Assembly (NCBI GenBank): GCA_001464665.1
Contig: LNDP01000023.1
Location: 532,157-596,156, forward strand
Source of the DNA: Acidobacteria bacterium Ga0074141
GTDB lineage: Bacteria; Acidobacteriota; Blastocatellia; Pyrinomonadales; Pyrinomonadaceae
Length of the DNA stretch: 64,000 nucleotides
Direction of reading: 5' to 3'
Of this stretch, positions 43,473-51,245 are shown one piece after another (positions within the stretch are counted from its first letter, which is position 1; each line of letters opens with the position of its first letter). The notes below the pieces were generated by a model. That model searched no databases and was not told the origin of the DNA. It saw only the letters and a program-made list of their open reading frames with translations. The position numbers and the translations under genes are program-made.

Positions 43473-45373
43473 GGCTGGACCGCGGGAAAGCTGCGGCGGC
43501 CGCGAAGGGTCGGGTCGGCAGCAAAGGCGGCTTCAAATCGGCGTTCGGCCAGATCGGCCATGCCGACGTTCTGCAGCCGCTGGCCAAGCATGAATTGGAA
43601 AAGCGGATCACGCGGCGTCGCCTGGTCCGCCATTTGTGAAAGTTCGGTCGCGAGTTCAACGTTACCGCTCGACGCCGCCGCACCGGCGAGAAAATTACCG
43701 GCTATCGGCAGATTAGGCCGCTGGCGGATCGCCTCCTGCCAGGCAGCTACCGCTTCGCCGCGACGCCCGAGCATCCAGAGCGACTCGCCCTTGTCCTCGA
43801 GTGCGATCGAAAGATCCGGCCGCTCGGCGAGTGCCGCCTCGTGGCTCCGCAGCCCTTCATCAAAACGGCCCGAGCGGTTGAGGATCGCTCCGCGATAGTA
43901 AAGGCTGAGTGCCCGCTGCTGGCCGCTCTGCCGATCAGCCGCGGCCGAGAGAAGCTCAAGCGCTCGATCCGTATTTCCCACGAGATACTCCATCCAAGCG
44001 AGCTTTGGCATCGCATCGGCGTTCGTAAAGAGTCCGATCTCGGCCGCCCGCTGAAGATGCCGCCGGCCCTCGGCGATATTTCCCTGATCCACGAGCGAAA
44101 GCCACGGCTGCGGGTTCGATTGCAGAAGGGCAAGCTCATCGGGCACGCGGATATTCTCGAACGCCCGCGTGCCTGCCGATTCATGATAACGGACCCAGCC
44201 GCTGTGAGCGTTAAGCCCGATCCAAGCGGCAGCGAACGCTAGAAACGCATAACCCGCGAAAGTCAGGCTACCCTTTGAGCGAAGGCTCCAGCGATAGAAC
44301 ACAAGGCTCTCGCGTCGGAACAAATGCAACGCTTTTACTGCCAGAAAGGCCGTTATGATCGCGATGCCGATCGCCATCAGCATCGGCACGAGCTGATAGA
44401 CATTCCAAACGGCGAAATAAGCCGCGACGAACGCCGCCGCCGCAAAGATCTCCTCAGGCCATGTCAGCGAATACTTTGCCGATGGCTCGGTATTTACGGC
44501 GACCGAAGGCTTGCCGAAGCCAAAATAGAGTGCGTCGTTCGGGCAAACGCTGACGCAGTCCATACACTTCATACAGCCCGGATCGACGACCATCCCGTAT
44601 TTCTTCACTTCCGAATGGACGATCACGTTTGACGTACACGTCGCCGTGCAGTGCCCGCATTCATTGCAGGCATCCGTCACGCGAATGCGGCCCGGTGCAA
44701 ACTTATCGGCGACCGCAAAAAAGCCGCCGTACGGACAGCCGTAAGTGCAAAAGCCCTTTGACCCAAGAAAGTAAACCGTAATGAACCCGCAAATAAAGAG
44801 GAACGGTATCGCCACCTCGATCGGCGGAAAGGTCGCCCAGAATTCTGTCGTTATCAGGTGATTGCTGAACGGCGGAATAAGCGGCTCGTTCTCCGGCTTC
44901 GTTATCGCCCGCAGCACCGTTGGCCAAACGAACATATAGAGCGCGGCGATAAGCGGGATAAAGATCAGCAGCCGCGAGCGAAAAGGCCGCGGCGTCAGCC
45001 CGATCTTCTTTAGCATCCACGCACAAAGATCTTGCAAAGCGACGACATGGCAGGCCCAGCCGCAAACGAACCGCCCGAGCACAAGAGTCGCGATGATCGC
45101 AAGTGCAAAGAAAATGGCACCCGCGTTTACCGCGCCCTGTTGGAGCGTCCACATCGTCTCCGAAGGCTCGATCGGTGAAACGGTGCTTCCCGTCCAAAGC
45201 CACTGGGCAATGTGAGCCGCCATCAAGACATGAAGCGCGATCAACGCACCGGCACGCCAGCGGCCCATCCGCGACTTGGCGATCTCCGGTTTTGCACCGC
45301 CGGTGGAAGCGATAACCGGCAGTTCGGCACGCTTCTTTCCTTTGTTCTCTTTTCCTTCGCAGCCGGGTTTCAT
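43466..45373 (-). CDS. NapH/CcoG-like 4Fe-4S membrane protein fused to TPR domain
   Basis: The 635-residue protein has at least six N-terminal and central membrane helices. Between them lie the polyferredoxin motifs CGWACHVVAL and CTYGCPYGG typical of NapH/NosR/CcoG, and two [4Fe-4S] ferredoxin sites (CNECGHCTATCTSN and CMKCMDCVSVCPND). After a last helix near residue 395, the C-terminal 220 residues are tetratricopeptide-like repeats (EGRRHLQRAAEIG, ALSLYYRGAILNRSGRFDEG, EAVAAWQEAIRQRP), predicted outside. It probably moves electrons from the quinone pool or cytoplasm to an unknown periplasmic acceptor held by the TPRs. Confidence 0.88.
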   Translation of the reverse strand: MKPGCEGKENKGKKRAELPVIASTGGAKPEIAKSRMGRWRAGALIALHVLMAAHIAQWLWTGSTVSPIEPSETMWTLQQGAVNAGAIFFALAIIATLVLGRFVCGWACHVVALQDLCAWMLKKIGLTPRPFRSRLLIFIPLIAALYMFVWPTVLRAITKPENEPLIPPFSNHLITTEFWATFPPIEVAIPFLFICGFITVYFLGSKGFCTYGCPYGGFFAVADKFAPGRIRVTDACNECGHCTATCTSNVIVHSEVKKYGMVVDPGCMKCMDCVSVCPNDALYFGFGKPSVAVNTEPSAKYSLTWPEEIFAAAAFVAAYFAVWNVYQLVPMLMAIGIAIITAFLAVKALHLFRRESLVFYRWSLRSKGSLTFAGYAFLAFAAAWIGLNAHSGWVRYHESAGTRAFENIRVPDELALLQSNPQPWLSLVDQGNIAEGRRHLQRAAEIGLFTNADAMPKLAWMEYLVGNTDRALELLSAAADRQSGQQRALSLYYRGAILNRSGRFDEGLRSHEAALAERPDLSIALEDKGESLWMLGRRGEAVAAWQEAIRQRPNLPIAGNFLAGAAASSGNVELATELSQMADQATPRDPLFQFMLGQRLQNVGMADLAERRFEAAFAADPTLRGRRSFPAVQPK

Positions 45374-45595
45374 TGTGGAACGGACGACTCCATCGGCGTT
45401 TCATAACAGGGGAGTTTCACCGATCTCTGTGTCCTATCTGATTAAATCACATCCATTGCCGTTTTATTTAGCCGCGGCACTTGCGGCAGAAAATACTTAC
45501 AGATTGAGAATTGGCCTCCAAATGGCATGAATAACTCTTTTCCCGCGAGGCGAAAAACCTTCGGCAAAAGGCTTAGAATCATTCAAATTCGCTTA

Positions 45596-45622
45596 TTGAC
45601 CCGGGGGTTGATGTGATATAAC
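45596..45622 (+). promoter_or_regulatory. Candidate promoter of the large secreted protein
   Basis: TTGACC (45596-45601) and TATAAC (45617-45622) are 15 bp apart, which is short of ideal. The 341-bp gap from 45374 to 45714 holds no other obvious feature; an AGGAG ribosome site precedes the ATG at 45715. Confidence 0.4.
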
Positions 45623-45714
45623 GTATAAAGCCAAATTCGTACATTCATAGCGCCTCATCCGCTTTGCAGGTCAGGGCTCTGTTAACCCAAGGTAGAAACG
45701 TTAGGAGAAGTTTG

Positions 45715-47847
45715 ATGAAGAAAAAGTTGCTGGGCAGCCGGTTCCGTACCATCTTTACGGTTCTCGGCATTTGCGCCGTATTCGCTGCGATTTTCGGGTT
45801 CTCTGAAAATAGCACTGTCGCCGGTCCGGACTCCGAGTCCGGATTGCTTGAAAAGATGATCGTGGCCAACGGCAACGTCGCTCTTGACGTTGACCTCGGG
45901 CTGCTTTCCGGGGCCGAGTCGGTCTCGCGTAAAGAGAGCCTTGCATTCGAGGCCGAAAAAGACGCGTTCTTTGCGATGCTCGTTTTCAACAACGAGATCC
46001 GCGGAACGATCCCGAGCATGCTCCCGATCCACCCGCAGCAGAAAGCCGACCTTCCGGCAAAGCTACAGGAATCGTATGAACGTCTCGCCATTGAGAGCCT
46101 TCCCGCCGGCGGCCAATATGAGCTGATCTTGCGAGATTCGAAGACCGGATTCCACTTCTTTAATGTTGACGGCCCAGAGTTCGGCTACGATGCCGATTCA
46201 AGGACCATCTCGATCAATGGCGGGCGCATACTTGTATCCGATGATCTTGCAGGCGAGCTCGGCCGAGCTGACCTTGCCGGTAAGACCGTCGGGACGATCA
46301 ATATTTCAACGAAAATGCGTACCATCGAGACCGCCCGCCTCGTTAACGGCGGCGTCGAGAGCGGCAAGCTTCCCGCTGGTTACGGCATGGAAGACAATGC
46401 CGGAACGGTTCCCGGCCCGGACGTCATCGTCGGTGATGTTTACGGGCTGGCACAGTTTGGAAGCGCGAGTAATGGATTCGTCGGACTTGCCGTCGGAACG
46501 AACTCGTGCAACGCGGGAACGGTAGACCTCAACTGGTTCGCACTTCCGAGCAACGATCATCCGGTCATTCCGCAAAATATGTACCGCATGAGCGGCGGTT
46601 CGAACGGCGAACTCCGGTTCGAACAGATCGGCCAATCGAGCATGAAGCACGCCTTTACCGCCCTGACGCAGAATCTCTGCGGCTATGGCTGCAACGGTGT
46701 CGGCGGCAGCCGCCTCGGGTCCGGATGTTCGGATCCATATTCGGCAAGCCTCAATGCCGGCCCGAGCCTTGGTTCGCGTGCGTGGGTGAACCCGTTCACC
46801 GGCTTTTATCCGCGTGGCGACTCGGCAACACCGCCGAACAACCACTCCGGACACTCGCACCTTGGACCTGATCACCGCATCCTGACCAAGATCACCGACC
46901 TTCGGACGGATCTGAATCAGGGCTCACGCTACTTTGCTGAGGCACAGTATGTGACCCCGCATGAGTATCAGTGGTGCCTTTCGAACCCGACGCAGTGCAA
47001 CATGTACAACAACGTGTCGTACCGACGTTACAATGTATCGGGAACGGCAAGCCCCTTCAGCTTTTCACCGGCGGAAAGCACGGTCCGCGAGAAGCCGGCC
47101 GTTTATGCCTGGCCGGGAGCGACCGTTACCGAATACAGAGTTGCGGGCGGTACGGACGGAGCATTCTATGTTGCCTACAAGGTAACGCAAACCTCTCCAG
47201 GAACGTGGCAGTACGAATATGCCATTTTCAACCATAACCTTGACCGTGCAATCGGGGCCTTTAGTGTTCCGACCGGTGCGGGAGTTTCGGTAACGAACGT
47301 CGGGTTCCACGCTCCGCCACAGCATCCGGGCTGGACCGGCGACGGAACGGTCGGAAACGCGGGATTTAGCTCGACCGAGTGGGCGAACAACCAGACGCCG
47401 GATGCGGTCAGTTGGTCAACTGAGACATTTCTCCAGAACCAAAACGCGAACGCCATCCGCTGGGGCACGATGTATAACTTCCGCTTTACATCGACCAGCG
47501 CGCCGACCACAAAGAACGCCACCATCGGCTTCTTTAAAACCGGCGACCCAATGACGGTTCCGATCCAGGCACCGGGAAGCTCGGTCGTTGCGAACGTCGT
47601 CGTCTCTGGGCGTGTGACGGATTCGAATGGTTACGGCATCCCGCTGGCCCGCATCACGATCACCGATGGACAGGGCGCAAGCCGTTCGGTGCTTACCACA
47701 AGCTTCGGAAACTACACCATCTACAACGTAGTTCCCGGACAGACCTACACCATCGGAGCCTCGGCGAAGCGTTACACCTTCCCCGCTCCGCAGCAGGTAC
47801 CGATCACGACCGACGTCGCCAATCTCAACTTCGTCGGAAGCGAATAA
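45715..47847 (+). CDS. Large secreted protein with C-terminal carboxypeptidase-regulatory-like domain
   Basis: The 710-residue protein starts at MKKKLLGSRF (AGGAG 7 bp upstream) and has a signal peptide (about residues 12-33). A long central region without recognised fold contains Cys pairs (LCGYGCNGVGGSRLGSGCSDPY) and a His-rich stretch (NNHSGHSHLGPDHR) that could bind metal or a cofactor. The last 85 residues are a carboxypeptidase-regulatory-like beta-sandwich (VSGRVTDSNGYGIPLARITITD, TSFGNYTIYNVVPGQTYTI). It forms a one-gene unit with promoter candidate, good ribosome site and strong terminator, suggesting high expression. Function unknown. Confidence 0.82.
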   Translation: MKKKLLGSRFRTIFTVLGICAVFAAIFGFSENSTVAGPDSESGLLEKMIVANGNVALDVDLGLLSGAESVSRKESLAFEAEKDAFFAMLVFNNEIRGTIPSMLPIHPQQKADLPAKLQESYERLAIESLPAGGQYELILRDSKTGFHFFNVDGPEFGYDADSRTISINGGRILVSDDLAGELGRADLAGKTVGTINISTKMRTIETARLVNGGVESGKLPAGYGMEDNAGTVPGPDVIVGDVYGLAQFGSASNGFVGLAVGTNSCNAGTVDLNWFALPSNDHPVIPQNMYRMSGGSNGELRFEQIGQSSMKHAFTALTQNLCGYGCNGVGGSRLGSGCSDPYSASLNAGPSLGSRAWVNPFTGFYPRGDSATPPNNHSGHSHLGPDHRILTKITDLRTDLNQGSRYFAEAQYVTPHEYQWCLSNPTQCNMYNNVSYRRYNVSGTASPFSFSPAESTVREKPAVYAWPGATVTEYRVAGGTDGAFYVAYKVTQTSPGTWQYEYAIFNHNLDRAIGAFSVPTGAGVSVTNVGFHAPPQHPGWTGDGTVGNAGFSSTEWANNQTPDAVSWSTETFLQNQNANAIRWGTMYNFRFTSTSAPTTKNATIGFFKTGDPMTVPIQAPGSSVVANVVVSGRVTDSNGYGIPLARITITDGQGASRSVLTTSFGNYTIYNVVPGQTYTIGASAKRYTFPAPQQVPITTDVANLNFVGSE

Positions 47848-47868
47848 ACACGCGTTAGCGTGAAAGAA

Positions 47869-47900
47869 AGAGGCTGTCCGAAAGGGCAGCCTCTTTTTTG
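47869..47900 (+). terminator. Strong intrinsic terminator
   Basis: An 11-bp stem AGAGGCTGTCC/GGGCAGCCTCT (one G-U pair) with a GAAA tetraloop runs into TTTTTT. It ends the transcript of the large secreted protein. Confidence 0.9.
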
Positions 47901-47943
47901 TTCCGAATGCGCAAGGCCGCACGTCGGTAAGGGCGGTTCATCC

Positions 47944-47992
47944 AATGGTGAATGGTGAATGGTGAATGGTGAGTGGTGAATCTGGAATCCGG
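47944..47992. repeat. Heptamer tandem array (7 units, AATGGTG type)
   Basis: Four exact AATGGTG units, then AGTGGTG, AATCTGG and AATCCGG. It lies in the gap between convergent genes, about 45 bp past the terminator. Confidence 0.92.
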
Positions 47993-48102
47993 CTTTCCTT
48001 TTTCTTCTTTTCTTACTCCGTGGTTTATTTTCCCTAGCCGACCGAACAACGATGTGATCAACCACAAAAGTAGAAAAGAAGAAACAAAAATCCGGCTTTG
48101 TC

Positions 48103-48130
48103 CCTTCTCCTTTAGCCTTTTGCCTTTCAC
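48103..48130. repeat. Heptamer tandem array (4 units, CTTTTGC type)
   Basis: Four units: CCTTCTC, CTTTAGC, CTTTTGC and CTTTCAC. It is the second of three arrays in the 390-bp gap from 47848 to 48237; the rest of that gap shows no gene. Confidence 0.7.
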
Positions 48131-48182
48131 TCGCCGGTCGGGTTTCTGCCCTTGTCGCCAGCCAACTTATCGGAAGCTAGAC

Positions 48183-48238
48183 GTCAAACCTCTAACTTCT
48201 GGCTTCCGACTTCTGACCACCGACCACTGCCCCCTGCT
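48183..48238. repeat. Heptamer tandem array (8 units, TTCTGAC type)
   Basis: Units GTCAAAC, CTCTAAC, TTCTGGC, TTCCGAC, TTCTGAC, CACCGAC, CACTGCC and CCCTGCT. The array touches the stop codon of the peroxidase-like gene that ends at 48238. Confidence 0.8.
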
Positions 48239-51075
48239 CAAGGGACCCAAGCTGCCGGGATCGGATAATCGCCGTCGATGCCGAAGCCGATGATGCCGAC
48301 GCCGCCGGTGCTTTGGTTTATGTACCAGGTGCCGATCGAGGGCCGGAAGACCGCGAAGTCCGTCGAGCCGTCGCCGTCGTAGTCTCCCGGTGCCGGAATG
48401 TCGCCCGTGGCTCCAAATGGAGCGGCATAAAAGCTCGAATCCTCGCTTCTGACCACATACCAGAAACCCGTCTCAGGCCGCCAAAAGGCCATGTCCGTCT
48501 TGCCGTCTCCGGTGAAATCGGCCGCGACCGGCTTATCGGTCGCCAGGCCAAATTGAGCCGCGACAACACCCGCCGTCGAGCGGCTGATCCACCATTCGGC
48601 ACCGGTCGCACCGTTCGGCCGGAAGACCGCAAGGTCGGCCTTGCCGTCGCCGTCGTAATCGCCGATCTGCGGGATGTCACCGCTAACGCCAAACGAGCGT
48701 ATATCTGTCCCGCCTGTGGACTTCAAAATAAACCACGTCGCGCTGTCGGCCCGGAAAACGGTCGGGTCGGCCTTACCGTCGCCGTCAAAATCGCCCGCGA
48801 CCGGAATGTCCGTCGCGGAACCGAACGGGAACGAATAGAAGCTGAAATCGTCGCTGCGAAGTATGAACCAAGATCCGACCGAAGCTCGATAGACAGCGAT
48901 GTCGGTCTTTCCGTCGCCGGTGTAGTCCGCCGGGACGATCTTGTCGGTCGGGTCACCGAACTGGAACGCACGGTTCTGGCTGTCCGAGCTTCGCAGATAC
49001 CACCATTGCCCGAGGGCGGTGCGGTAGATCGAAATATCCGTCTTGCGGTCGCCGTCAAAATCTACGAACGTGGCAGCGGCCGGCGTTGCGGCCTCGCCAA
49101 AGACGGTGAAAGTGAAAAGCCGCGAAACCGAGAAGCCATTCGCCGCACCGGCATCGGGCACGTACCAGCGTCCGAAGAACGTCTGGCCGATAAGCGACGC
49201 ATTATTCGGGATCGCAAGGCTAACCGACCCGCGGCCGGTGCCTGAAAGCGTAACGCTCGCACGTGCAAACGAGCCCGCGGCAGGGATCGAAGCGCCAACT
49301 CCCGGGTCGGCCGCATCGATGACTACAACAGCATTTGCACCCGCCGCACCGTCCTCAACAGCAACGGTAAAGCTATCATTTCCGACCAATGGCGGTTCGA
49401 TGGCGATGGCACGCGGGACAAGGGCCCCGCCGCCGGGGCGGCCGGTTCCCGAGATCTGCGGCACACGGCTGGACTCCGTATAAAGCTGTGGACGATCAAA
49501 AGGCGGCAGTTCATCGCGAACGCGAGGATCGGTCAGCGGCCGTTTCATAAAGGCCACAAGCTGAGCCCGCTCCTGCGGCGTGAGCCCCATCGGCCGGATA
49601 ACACCGCGGTCGATATTCGGAGCGTTAAAATCGCCGCCACGATTGTAGAACGTCATAACGTCTTCAAGCGTCGCGAACTTACCGTTGTGCATGAACGGAG
49701 CGTGGAGCTCAACGTTTCGCAGATTCGGTGTTTTGAACTGCCCGTCGTTATCGACGTTGTTGGTAACAAGCCCGCGGCCGCGATCTTCCGCCGGCGGGCG
49801 AACGCCAATATTATGAAAAAGATGATCAGCAAGGAGCGGCCCATCGTGGCACTGGATGCAGGTCGTGCCCGCGAAAAGCAACGAACCCGCTTCCTCATCC
49901 GCGGTCAACCCGCCGCCGCCCGTCGACCATTTATCAAATGGCGTGCGGTCAGAGAAAAGCTGCCGTTCATGCGTCGCGATCGCAAGTGCGATCCGTGCCG
50001 GCGTTACTTCCGGCGTGCCGAAAGCCTCTTCAAAAAGCTCTGGATATGTCCGTCCGTCTATCCAGTTCGTGAGCGATGGCGGCAGATTTGAGGCAAGTGC
50101 GAGCGGCCTTGAATTCGCGATGCGATCTGCCACCTGCACCCAATTGCGGCCGCCATGTGCCATTTCAACATCCGAAAGCGGCGGCCCGATCACCTGGCTT
50201 TCAAGTGCTCCTCCCTCGGCAAGAATGACCTGATTCGTCAGCGGATCGCGGAACTCATCGTTCGCCCGGCCGTCCCAGAAAAGCCCGCCGTTCGCATAAC
50301 CCGCATTGAGATATGAGGGCGATTTGCGTCCCGTCACCTGCAGGCGGAAGCCGAAGAACGGAGCTTCAACGTAAGTGCCATCGAGGTTGTTTTTCGGAAC
50401 GCCCGGCGAGCCGAAAATGTCGTCAAGGGTCGCAAGCGGAGCTCCGGGAACGTCCGGTACGCCGTTCGGGCCGGGATTTCGGGCCGCGTTGCTGCCAAAC
50501 ACGGTTCGCGGGTCTGAGCCGCCGGTTGCCGGCCTATGACAAGTACCGCACGAGACGGTCTTGGTCGAGGACATCTGCTCATCCCAGAAGAGCGTTTTCC
50601 CGAGCGATGCCTTCGTGGCGGTGATCGGGTTGCCGGCCGGAACTGGCGGCGGTTCGAGCGGGCTGTAAAAAATGCTCGGCGCATTCGGAGCAGTGGCCCT
50701 CATTCCCTGATCGGAGGCGCTCAGGTTGCTGACCGTTCCGCCGTTCTCAGCACGCACCCAGTAGAAATATTGCTGGCCCGCGACCGCCGTCGGGTCAAAG
50801 AAAAGGTTCGAAGCCGATGTGCCGACCTCGGTCGCCGAACCCGGATTATCTGCCGTGCTGCGATAGACGCGGTAAAGCGTCGCCCCGCGCATCGTGTCCC
50901 AATTGATACCGACCTTGCTCGTATAGTCTCCATCCGAGGCCGAAACGCCCGTCGGCGGCTGCAGCGAGCCCGAAATTCCCTGCCCCGAAACGGGCGAGAT
51001 AGTGCTCCGCAATGCAAAAACGAACACAGCAAGGATGGCGAACGCAAAAACCGCGAGAAGCTTTAATCGATTCAT
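48238..51075 (-). CDS. FN3 - di-heme cytochrome c peroxidase - FG-GAP repeat protein (copy 1)
   Basis: The 945-residue exported protein has a signal peptide (LLAVFAFAILAVFVFA). An FN3 domain (about 38-130) leads to a MauG/CcpA-type di-heme domain (about 145-530) with haem sites CGTCH (176-180) and CIQCH (406-410) plus LFWDGRANDEFRDPL and FKTPNLRNVELHAPFMHNG. After a beta-sandwich region, six FG-GAP/VCBS blades with D(Y/F)DGDGKxD calcium loops (about 670-945) would form a small propeller. Classical CcpA lacks such a tail, so binding to a surface or polymer while reducing peroxide or oxidising a partner is inferred. A paralogue lies 170 bp upstream. Confidence 0.9.
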   Translation of the reverse strand: MNRLKLLAVFAFAILAVFVFALRSTISPVSGQGISGSLQPPTGVSASDGDYTSKVGINWDTMRGATLYRVYRSTADNPGSATEVGTSASNLFFDPTAVAGQQYFYWVRAENGGTVSNLSASDQGMRATAPNAPSIFYSPLEPPPVPAGNPITATKASLGKTLFWDEQMSSTKTVSCGTCHRPATGGSDPRTVFGSNAARNPGPNGVPDVPGAPLATLDDIFGSPGVPKNNLDGTYVEAPFFGFRLQVTGRKSPSYLNAGYANGGLFWDGRANDEFRDPLTNQVILAEGGALESQVIGPPLSDVEMAHGGRNWVQVADRIANSRPLALASNLPPSLTNWIDGRTYPELFEEAFGTPEVTPARIALAIATHERQLFSDRTPFDKWSTGGGGLTADEEAGSLLFAGTTCIQCHDGPLLADHLFHNIGVRPPAEDRGRGLVTNNVDNDGQFKTPNLRNVELHAPFMHNGKFATLEDVMTFYNRGGDFNAPNIDRGVIRPMGLTPQERAQLVAFMKRPLTDPRVRDELPPFDRPQLYTESSRVPQISGTGRPGGGALVPRAIAIEPPLVGNDSFTVAVEDGAAGANAVVVIDAADPGVGASIPAAGSFARASVTLSGTGRGSVSLAIPNNASLIGQTFFGRWYVPDAGAANGFSVSRLFTFTVFGEAATPAAATFVDFDGDRKTDISIYRTALGQWWYLRSSDSQNRAFQFGDPTDKIVPADYTGDGKTDIAVYRASVGSWFILRSDDFSFYSFPFGSATDIPVAGDFDGDGKADPTVFRADSATWFILKSTGGTDIRSFGVSGDIPQIGDYDGDGKADLAVFRPNGATGAEWWISRSTAGVVAAQFGLATDKPVAADFTGDGKTDMAFWRPETGFWYVVRSEDSSFYAAPFGATGDIPAPGDYDGDGSTDFAVFRPSIGTWYINQSTGGVGIIGFGIDGDYPIPAAWVP

Positions 51076-51245
51076 TAAGAACGGGTCCTCAAGTTATACA
51101 AAATACGGCGAGGCCGAGGCGTGCCGGAACGTACTAATGGATTGCAAGGATTTCCGACCGAAATTATAACATCTAACCCTGCAAGCCTCAATTAATTGTT
51201 GTTGGGAGCAGATCGGCGAGAAATGACCTGAAACGCATTTCCGCA

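Noticed and set aside
47944-48238. CRISPR array
   Set aside because: The repeats are 7-bp units without spacers, and no cas genes are near.
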